From assembly GCF_019697375.1 (NCBI RefSeq), contig NZ_JAHCDI010000001.1:62001-126000 (forward strand): DNA of 64,000 bases, given 5' to 3'. Both the position numbers and the translations under genes were made by a program. How positions within the stretch are numbered: position 1 is the stretch's first letter; every line of letters begins with the position of its first letter. Shown here in pieces: positions 57,888-64,000 of this stretch. The notes under the pieces are model-generated. The model was not told where the DNA came from and searched no databases. It saw only the letters and a list, made by a program, of their open reading frames with translations. Origin of the DNA: Micromonospora tarapacensis. GTDB lineage: Bacteria > Actinomycetota > Actinomycetes > Mycobacteriales > Micromonosporaceae.

Positions 57888-60728
57888 CTACAGGACCACG
57901 GAGACCATGCGGCCGGGGATGACGATGACCTTGCGGGGTTCCTTGCCGGCCAGTGGGGCGGCCACCGCCACCAGGGCCGCTGCCCGCACGTCGTCCTCGC
58001 CTGCGTCGGCGGGAACCTCGATGCGGCCGCGGACCTTGCCGTTGACCTGCACCGGGTAGGTCACCGTCTCGGCGACCAGCAGGGCCGGGTCGGCCACCGG
58101 AAAGTCCGCGTACGTCAGCGAGGTCGAGTGGCCCAGCCGCCGCCACAGTTCCTCCGCGATGTGCGGGGCGAACGGCGCCACCATCAGCACCAGCGGTTCG
58201 GCCACCTCGCGCGGGGTGCCGGCCAGCCGGGTCACCGCGTTGGTCAGCTCGATCAGCTTGGCGATCGCCGTGTTGAACCGGATCTGCTCCATGTCGCCCC
58301 GGACGCCGTCGATGACCCGGTGCAGCAGCCGCCGGGTCTGCTCGTCGGCCGGGTCGTCGGTGACCCGCGACTGCCCGGTCTGCTCGTCGACGACGGCCCG
58401 CCAGACCCGTTGCAGGAAGCGGTACGAGCCGACGACCGCCCGGGTCTCCCACGGGCGGGACACCTCCAGCGGGCCCATCGACATCTCGTACACCCGGAAC
58501 GTGTCGGCGCCGTAGGCGGCACACATGTCGTCCGGGGTGACGACGTTCTTCAGGGACTTGCCCATCTTGCCGTACTCCCGGTTCACCTGGACGTCGCCCA
58601 GGAACCAGCCGCCGTCGCGCTCGGCGACCTCCTCGGCCGGCACGTACGCGCCCCGCGCGTCGGTGTACGCGTACGCCTGGATGTAGCCCTGGTTGAACAG
58701 CTTGCGGAACGGCTCGAACGACGACACGTGGCCCAGGTCGTACAGCACCTTGTGCCAGAACCGGGCGTACAGCAGGTGCAGCACGGCGTGCTCGGCACCA
58801 CCGACGTACAGGTCCACGCCACCGCAGTCACCCTCGCCGCGCGGTCCCATCCAGTACCGCTCGGTGTCCGGGTCGACGAACCGCTCGCTGTTGGTCGGGT
58901 CCAGGTAGCGCAGCTCGTACCAGCAGGAGCCGGCCCACTGCGGCATCACGTTGGTCTCCCGGGTGTAGCGCTTGGGCCCGTCACCCAGGTCCAGCTCCAC
59001 CTCGACCCAGTCCCGGCGGCGCGACAGCGGCGTCTCCGGGTCGCTGGCCGCGTCCTGCGGGTCGAAGGTGCGCGGGGAGAAGTCGTCCACCTCGGGCAGC
59101 TCGACCGGCAGCATCTCCTCCGGCAGCGCGATCGCCGTGCCGTCGGCGTCGTAGACGATCGGGAACGGCTCACCCCAGTAGCGCTGCCGGCTGAACAGCC
59201 AGTCGCGCAGCCGGTAGGTCACCGCGCCCTGGCCGTTGCCGGTCGCCTCCAGCCACTCGATGATCCGCGCCTTGGCGTCGGCGACCCCCAGGCCGTCCAG
59301 GTCCAGGCCGCGCCCGGGCGCGGCGCTGTTGACCGCCGGGCCGTCACCGGTGTACGCCCTGCCGTCGAAGCCGTCCGGCGGCTGCACGGTACGCACGATC
59401 GGCAGCTCGAAGACCTCGGCGAACTCCCAGTCCCGCTCGTCCTGGGCGGGCACCGCCATGATCGCGCCGGTGCCGTAGCCGGCCAGCACGTAGTCGGCGA
59501 CGAAGATCGGAATCTGCCCGCCGGTGGCCGGGTTGGTGGCGTACGCACCGGTGAAGACGCCGGTCTTCTCCTTCGTCTCGGCCTGCCGCTCGACGTCGGT
59601 CTTGGCCGCCGCCGCCTTGCGGTACGCCTCCACGGCCTCCCGCGGGCTGGCGTGCCCGCCGGTCCACGCGTCCCGGCTGCCCTCCGGCCAGGCGGCCGGC
59701 ACCAGCGCGTCCACCAGTTCGTGCTCCGGGGCCAGCACCATGTAGGTGGCACCGAAGATGGTGTCCGGTCGGGTCGTGAACACCCGGACCGGTTCGCTGG
59801 TGGTGGGGAAGTCGATGTGCGCGCCGGTGGACCGGCCGATCCAGTTGCGCTGCATCAGCTTGATCGGCTCCGGCCAGTCCAGCTTGTCCAGGTCGTCCAG
59901 CAGCCGGTCGCCGTACGCGGTGATCCGCATCATCCACTGCTTCAGGTTGCGCTTGAAGACCGGGAAGTTGCCCCGCTCGGAACGGCCGTCGGCGGTGACC
60001 TCCTCGTTGGCCAGCACCGTGCCCAGCCCGGGGCACCAGTTCACCGGCGCCTGCGAGACGTACGCCAGGCGGTGGTCGTCGACGATCCGGCGGCGCTCGT
60101 CGGCCGACAGCTGCGCCCACGGCCGGCCGTCCGGGGTGCGCCGGCCACCCCCGGCGAACTCGGCGATCAGCTCGCTGATCGGACGGGCCCGCCCCGCCTG
60201 CCGGTCGTACCAGGAGTTGAAGATCTGCAGGAAGATCCACTGGGTCCAGCGGTAGAAGTCGGTGTCGATGGTGGCCACCGAACGCCGCTGGTCGTGGGCC
60301 AGCCCCAGCCGGCGCAGCTGCTCCCGGTAGCGGCCGATGTTGGCCTCGGTGGTGGTCCGCGGGTGGGTACCGGTCTGCACCGCGTACTGCTCGGCGGGCA
60401 GGCCGAACGCGTCGAAGCCCATCGCGTGCAGCACGTTGCGCCCCGCCATCCGCTGGTAGCGGGCGAAGCAGTCGGTGCCGATGTAACCCAGCGGGTGCCC
60501 GACGTGCAGACCCGCGCCGGACGGGTACGGGAACATGTCCAGCACGTACAGCTTCTCGGCACCGGCGCGCGGATGGGCCGGGTCGGCCAGCGGACCGGCC
60601 GGATTCGGCGCGTGGAAGCTTCCCGCACGTTCCCAGAAGTCCTGCCAGCGGCGTTCGATCTCGTCGGCCATCGCCGCCGTGTACCGGAACGGTGGCGTAT
60701 CGCTCGTCGGGGTGGCTGCCTCGGTCAT
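57888..60728 (-). CDS. leuS: Leucyl-tRNA synthetase
   Basis: A 946-residue class I synthetase that charges tRNA-Leu. HIGH-type motif [12 protein letters not shown] near residue 75 and KMSKS-type motif [14 protein letters not shown]. Editing (CP1) domain includes [22 protein letters not shown] at 60728 follows GAGGAGAGG. Downstream of a leader with a leucine attenuator. Its end is 15 bases from the REP-like palindrome. Confidence 0.97.
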   Translation of the reverse strand: MTEAATPTSDTPPFRYTAAMADEIERRWQDFWERAGSFHAPNPAGPLADPAHPRAGAEKLYVLDMFPYPSGAGLHVGHPLGYIGTDCFARYQRMAGRNVLHAMGFDAFGLPAEQYAVQTGTHPRTTTEANIGRYREQLRRLGLAHDQRRSVATIDTDFYRWTQWIFLQIFNSWYDRQAGRARPISELIAEFAGGGRRTPDGRPWAQLSADERRRIVDDHRLAYVSQAPVNWCPGLGTVLANEEVTADGRSERGNFPVFKRNLKQWMMRITAYGDRLLDDLDKLDWPEPIKLMQRNWIGRSTGAHIDFPTTSEPVRVFTTRPDTIFGATYMVLAPEHELVDALVPAAWPEGSRDAWTGGHASPREAVEAYRKAAAAKTDVERQAETKEKTGVFTGAYATNPATGGQIPIFVADYVLAGYGTGAIMAVPAQDERDWEFAEVFELPIVRTVQPPDGFDGRAYTGDGPAVNSAAPGRGLDLDGLGVADAKARIIEWLEATGNGQGAVTYRLRDWLFSRQRYWGEPFPIVYDADGTAIALPEEMLPVELPEVDDFSPRTFDPQDAASDPETPLSRRRDWVEVELDLGDGPKRYTRETNVMPQWAGSCWYELRYLDPTNSERFVDPDTERYWMGPRGEGDCGGVDLYVGGAEHAVLHLLYARFWHKVLYDLGHVSSFEPFRKLFNQGYIQAYAYTDARGAYVPAEEVAERDGGWFLGDVQVNREYGKMGKSLKNVVTPDDMCAAYGADTFRVYEMSMGPLEVSRPWETRAVVGSYRFLQRVWRAVVDEQTGQSRVTDDPADEQTRRLLHRVIDGVRGDMEQIRFNTAIAKLIELTNAVTRLAGTPREVAEPLVLMVAPFAPHIAEELWRRLGHSTSLTYADFPVADPALLVAETVTYPVQVNGKVRGRIEVPADAGEDDVRAAALVAVAAPLAGKEPRKVIVIPGRMVSVVL

Positions 60729-60821
60729 GGCCTCTCCTCGCGTCGCTCGGCGGAGTCTGTGGGTGCTGGCTGGTCTCGTGTCCGGTCCTCGCCGGCCCGC
60801 CGCGGGCCGACGGCGGGCACG

Positions 60822-60846
60822 AAAAAGCCCCTCACGCAGGAGGGGC
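60822..60846 (-). terminator. Rho-independent terminator in the leuS leader
   Basis: On the minus strand GCCCCTC (60840-60846), 6-base loop, GAGGGGC (60827-60833), then five Ts (60822-60826). It is upstream of leuS and downstream of the leader peptide, an attenuator layout. Confidence 0.8.
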
Positions 60847-60847
60847 C

Positions 60848-60882
60848 GCCGTGCTGTCGCGCGTTCAGCGCATCAGCACGGC
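60848..60882 (-). promoter_or_regulatory. Pre-terminator hairpin in leuS leader
   Basis: GCCGTGCTG (minus strand, 60874-60882) pairs with CAGCACGGC (60848-60856) over 9 bases. It starts inside the leader peptide's last codons, so ribosome position would control it. Confidence 0.6.
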
Positions 60883-60911
60883 CCGGTAAGAAGCAGGAAG
60901 ACTCCGGCCAT
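60873..60911 (-). CDS. leuS leader peptide
   Basis: Twelve residues, MAGVFLLLTGPC. Three adjacent leucine codons (CTG CTT CTT), the CTT ones rare in this high-GC genome, are followed by a hairpin and a terminator before leuS. ATG at 60911 is 7 bases after TACACT, so the transcript would start at the leader ATG. This is the classic layout of transcription attenuation by charged tRNA-Leu level. Confidence 0.7.
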   Translation of the reverse strand: MAGVFLLLTGPC

Positions 60912-60918
60912 GACCGGC

Positions 60919-60924
60919 AGTGTA
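60919..60924 (-). promoter_or_regulatory. -10 box TACACT of leuS transcript
   Basis: TACACT followed by 7 bases and the leader-peptide ATG; no convincing -35 was identified. Confidence 0.55.
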
Positions 60925-61249
60925 CCGCCACTCCCGCCGGTGCCGCCGCCCACCATCGGTCAGCCGGCGTCCGGACCCGGCTGGTCGTGGCCGTGGCCGG
61001 TCCGGCCGCCGAGTTCGGTCGTGGCCGTCGGGCCCCCTTACCCCGCAGAACCGGCGACATGCGCTGCGTGGATGACAAATAGCTGCGTAAGCACTCAAAC
61101 ACCTGCGGCGGTCGGCGTTGACGACAAACATGGTTAGCCTGAGAGGCCAGTGAGAGTGCTGCGGCAGACGAGGCTCGCGCGTCGCGAACCCAACGGCGGG
61201 TCCAGGTGCTCTATTCAGAGCTGCCGTGACGGCGACGAGGAGGAGGCCC
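60925..61249. other. Intergenic region between leuS and moxR promoters
   Basis: About 325 bases without a gene. AT-richer stretches occur near 61070-61140 (including TTGACG at 61118 and TAGCCT at 61135), a likely moxR promoter zone, but spacing of boxes is unusual. No operator was identified. Confidence 0.4.
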
Positions 61250-62302
61250 GTGACACAACAGACCTGGGACGAAGTTGGCGGTCTGCTGCCGCACGACGAG
61301 TTCCGCGCCGCCAGTGACGCGATCGTGTCCAACATCGAACAGGTCATCGAGGGCAAGACCGCCACCGTGCGGCTGGCCCTGGCCGTCCTGCTCGCCGAAG
61401 GTCACCTACTCATCGAGGACGTGCCCGGCGTCGGCAAGACCAAGCTGGCCAAGGCCCTGGCACGGTCGATCGACTGTTCGGTCCGCCGCATCCAGTTCAC
61501 CCCCGACCTGCTGCCCAGCGACGTCACCGGGGTCAGCGTCTACAACCAGGAGACGCACGACTTCGAGTTCCGCCCCGGCGCCGTGTTCGCCAACCTGGTC
61601 GTCGGCGACGAGATCAACCGTGCCTCGCCGAAGACCCAGTCCGCGCTGCTGGAGTGCATGGAGGAGCGGCAGGTCACCGTCGACGGGGTGACGTACCAGC
61701 TACAGACCCCGTTCATGGTGATAGCCACCCAGAACCCGATCGAGATGGAGGGCACGTACCCGCTGCCGGAGGCGCAGCGCGACCGGTTCACCGCCCGCAT
61801 CGCGATGGGATACCCGGACCCGACCGCCGAGCTGGCCATGCTCGACGGTCACGGCGCGCACGACCCGCTGTCCGCGCTGCGGCCGGTCTCCGACGCCGAA
61901 ACGGTGCGCCGGCTGATCGGCCACGTCCGGCAGGTGCACGTCGCCGACGCGGTCAAGCAGTACGCGGTCGACCTGGTCACCGCCACCCGCGAGTCGCCCG
62001 ACCTCCGCCTGGGCGCGTCCCCCCGGTGCACCCTGCAGCTGCTGCGCACCGCCCGTGCGGTGGCCGCCCTCGACGGGCGCGACTACGTCCTCCCCGACGA
62101 TTTGCAGGTGCTCGCCGTGCCGGTGCTGGCGCACCGGATCATCCCGACCGCCGACGCCCAGCTCGCCCGGCGTACCACCGACGCGATCGTCGCGGACGTG
62201 GTGCACCGGCTGCCGCTGCCGCACGACCGCAAGCGCTCGCCGTACGACACCCGGCCACCGGGCGGCAACGGCCGGGCCCCGTTCGAGCCTCGGAGGCCGT
62301 GA
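61250..62302 (+). CDS. MoxR family AAA+ ATPase
   Basis: A 350-residue ATPase: Walker A EDVPGVGKTKLAK, Walker B NLVVGDEINRASPKTQSALLECMEE, sensor IATQNPIEMEGTYPLPEAQRDRF. MoxR proteins act as chaperones in assembly of metal or large complexes. GTG at 61250 (VTQQTWDEVGG) follows GAGGAGG. First gene of a moxR-DUF58-TgpA set, probably co-transcribed. Confidence 0.92.
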   Translation: MTQQTWDEVGGLLPHDEFRAASDAIVSNIEQVIEGKTATVRLALAVLLAEGHLLIEDVPGVGKTKLAKALARSIDCSVRRIQFTPDLLPSDVTGVSVYNQETHDFEFRPGAVFANLVVGDEINRASPKTQSALLECMEERQVTVDGVTYQLQTPFMVIATQNPIEMEGTYPLPEAQRDRFTARIAMGYPDPTAELAMLDGHGAHDPLSALRPVSDAETVRRLIGHVRQVHVADAVKQYAVDLVTATRESPDLRLGASPRCTLQLLRTARAVAALDGRDYVLPDDLQVLAVPVLAHRIIPTADAQLARRTTDAIVADVVHRLPLPHDRKRSPYDTRPPGGNGRAPFEPRRP

Positions 62303-62303
62303 C

Positions 62304-63602
62304 GTGCGTGACGGGCTGCGCGGGCTGACCACCCGGGGCCGTTCCTTCCTGGCCGCCGCGGTCGCGGCGGCCGTCTCCGCCGGCATCCTCGGCGAGAAGG
62401 ACCTGCTGCGGGTGGCCGTCCTGCTGGCCGTCCTGCCGCTGCTCGCCGCGCTCTACGTCGGTCGCAGCCGTTACAAGCTCGCCTGCCACCGGTCGCTGGA
62501 GCCGCACCGGGTGCCGGTCGGGGCCAGCGCCCGGGTGGTGCTGCGGTTGCAGAACATGTCCCGCCTGCCCACCGGCACCCTGCTGCTGGAGGACCGCCTC
62601 CCGTACGCGCTGGGCAGCCGGCCCCGGGTGGTGCTGGAACGGCTCGGCGCGCACCAGGCCAGCTCGGTGGCGTACACGGTGCGCGCCGACGTGCGCGGCC
62701 GGTACGAGGTCGGGCCGCTTGTGGTCCGGATGACCGACCCGTTCGGCCTCTGCGAACTCAGCCGCGCCTTCCCCGGCACCGACCGCCTCACCGTCGTCCC
62801 GCAGGTGGTCCCGCTGCCGTCGGTGCGGCTGCCCGGTGCGTACGCCGGCAGCGGCGACAGCCGGGCCCGTTCGGTGGCGGTGCACGGCGAGGACGACGCG
62901 GCCACCCGCGAGTACCGGCGCGGCGACGACCTGCGCCGGGTGCACTGGAAGTCGACCGCCCGCACCGGGGAGCTGATGGTGCGGCGGGAGGAACAGCCCT
63001 GGGAGAGCCGGGCCACCGTGCTGCTGGACACCCGCGCGTACGGCCACCAGGGCGACGGTCCGACGGCCAGCTTCGAGTGGGCGGTCTCGGCCGCCGCGAG
63101 CATCGCGGTGCACCTGCGGCAGGCCGGCTACAAGCTGCGGCTGGTCACCGGCGCGGGCGCGGACGTCGACGCGGGCGAGACCGCCGGCGACGGGCTGCTG
63201 CTCGACCAGCTCGCGGAGGTCCGGCTGGACCAGCGGGTCGAGATCACGACACTGGTGCAGCACGTCCGGCAGCGGGCCGACGGCGGCCTGATCATCGGCC
63301 TGTTCGGGTCGTTGAGCACCGCCGAGGCGGAGCTGCTGGCCGGGCTGCGGGCCAACGGCGCCACCTGCGTGTCCTTCCTGCTGGACAGCTCCGCCTGGCT
63401 CAACCTGCCGGCGCCCGCCCGGGCCGAGGCCGACCAGGCACACGACACCGCCGCGCTGGCCCTGCTGCAGTCCGGCTGGCGGGTGGTCGGTGTCGACCAC
63501 GGCGGCCGGCTGCCGGCGCTCTGGCCGCAGGCCGGCCGGGGTTCTCAGGGTTTCGCCCTGCGGGCGGCGATGGCCGAGACGGTGGCCGGCGGCGGCCGAT
63601 GA
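62304..63602 (+). CDS. DUF58 domain protein
   Basis: A 432-residue protein. Two N-terminal hydrophobic helices (LAAAVAAAVSAGILG, RVAVLLAVLPLLAALYVG), then a beta domain and the DUF58 motif REYRRGDDLRRVHWKSTARTGELMVRREEQP; the rest resembles a von Willebrand A fold. Works with MoxR ATPases, role unknown. GTG at 62304 (VRDGLRGLTTRG) lies 1 base after the moxR stop. Confidence 0.9.
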   Translation: MRDGLRGLTTRGRSFLAAAVAAAVSAGILGEKDLLRVAVLLAVLPLLAALYVGRSRYKLACHRSLEPHRVPVGASARVVLRLQNMSRLPTGTLLLEDRLPYALGSRPRVVLERLGAHQASSVAYTVRADVRGRYEVGPLVVRMTDPFGLCELSRAFPGTDRLTVVPQVVPLPSVRLPGAYAGSGDSRARSVAVHGEDDAATREYRRGDDLRRVHWKSTARTGELMVRREEQPWESRATVLLDTRAYGHQGDGPTASFEWAVSAAASIAVHLRQAGYKLRLVTGAGADVDAGETAGDGLLLDQLAEVRLDQRVEITTLVQHVRQRADGGLIIGLFGSLSTAEAELLAGLRANGATCVSFLLDSSAWLNLPAPARAEADQAHDTAALALLQSGWRVVGVDHGGRLPALWPQAGRGSQGFALRAAMAETVAGGGR

Positions 63603-63618
63603 ACGGAAGGTCCCCCTC

Positions 63619-64000
63619 ATGATCGCCCACCGCAACCTGGGCCTGGTCGCCGCCGCCGCGACGCTGCTCGCGGCGGCGCCGCTGTCGGCCATCTTCGATC
63701 GCTGGACCTGGTTGGTCCAGGCAGTCATCGCGGTCGCCGCGGTGGCCGCGGCGGCGGCGCTGGCCCGGCTCGGCCGGACCCCGCTGTCGCTCCAGATCCT
63801 GGCCATGGTGGGCGGCCTCACGCTCGCCCTGACCTGGCTGTTTCCCAGCGGTGAGGAACTGCTGGCGGTGCTGCCCACCCCCGCCACCTTCGGGCATTTC
63901 GCCGAGTTGTTGAGCAACTCGGTCGGCGACATGCGCTCGCACGGCGTGAAGGTCCCCGACACCGATCCGCTGCTGTTCATCACGGTGCTCGGGGTCGGCG
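63619..64000 (+). CDS. TgpA-like transglutaminase membrane protein, 5' part
   Basis: The first 127 codons only: MIAHRNLGLVAAAATLLAAAPLSAIFDRWTWLVQAVIAVAAVAAAAALARLG, then more hydrophobic helices. The multi-helix N-terminus after moxR and DUF58 fits a TgpA (DUF3488 plus transglutaminase) protein. ATG at 63619 follows GGAAGG. The rest lies beyond the window. Confidence 0.7.
   Translation, partial: MIAHRNLGLVAAAATLLAAAPLSAIFDRWTWLVQAVIAVAAVAAAAALARLGRTPLSLQILAMVGGLTLALTWLFPSGEELLAVLPTPATFGHFAELLSNSVGDMRSHGVKVPDTDPLLFITVLGVG

Noticed and set aside
60729..61249. T-box riboswitch for leuS
   Set aside because: No T-box consensus (AGGGTGGnACCGCG) was seen; the leader peptide and terminator explain the region better.

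Overview
The window is high-GC DNA (roughly 72-74% by eye) from an actinobacterium. The division gene content (wag31/DivIVA, SepF, YggT), a single PriA-type enzyme, and neighbouring tryptophan and histidine genes point to the Micromonosporaceae, probably Micromonospora or a close relative. That placement is inferred from gene order and protein style, not from a database search.

Layout. 1-8015 (minus strand): lgt (cut by the window edge), trpA, trpB, trpC, a small plus-strand gene, a trp-region membrane protein, trpE, and a long ORF joining a nucleotidyltransferase domain to HisI. 8146-17181: a MerR regulator, a two-gene ABC exporter with a TetR regulator, an iron-box-controlled DUF2470 protein, a heterodimeric ABC exporter, a TIGR03085-type protein and a lone class I terpene synthase. 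17279-22013: an acyl-CoA synthetase, the divergent MocR-type regulator/YczE pair and a hypothetical protein. 22051-28983: the rest of the histidine genes (hisF, priA, hisH, hisB, hisC, hisD) with an oxidoreductase and two small membrane proteins. No trpF is present; PriA is expected to serve both pathways. 29091-36391: a Lon-N-domain protein, membrane proteins, a MinD/ParA-like ATPase, a repeat-tailed membrane protein, an RluA-family pseudouridine synthase, lspA, a DksA-type protein and a DUF167 protein. 36467-54585: the division and cell-wall (dcw) cluster on the minus strand, in transcription order mraZ, rsmH, ftsL, ftsI, murE, murF, mraY, ftsW, murG, murC, ftsQ, ftsZ, yggS, sepF, yggT, wag31. 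murD is absent from its usual place between mraY and ftsW, where a short spacer with two hairpins lies instead; ylmD is absent between ftsZ and yggS. 54925-57610: divergent murT-gatD (lipid II amidation) and a TVP38-type membrane protein. 57888-60911: leuS with an apparent leucine attenuator (leaderless 12-residue leader peptide with Leu-Leu-Leu, hairpin, terminator). 61250-64000: moxR, DUF58 and the start of a TgpA-like transglutaminase gene.

Two cross-cutting observations matter when using this sequence. First, at least eight places show a reading frame broken by one missing base, all at G/C runs of four or five: one in the MinD-like gene, one in murC, two in ftsI, two in ftsL, one in gatD and one in the TVP38 gene. 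Several of these genes are essential and all shifts have the same sign, so under-called homopolymers are the likeliest cause. The coordinates given span the whole restored genes. Second, many genes start directly 6-8 bases after a TANNNT-like -10 box (lgt, hisF, hisD, yczE, TIGR03085 gene, Lon-domain gene, murT, leuS leader), which suggests leaderless transcripts.
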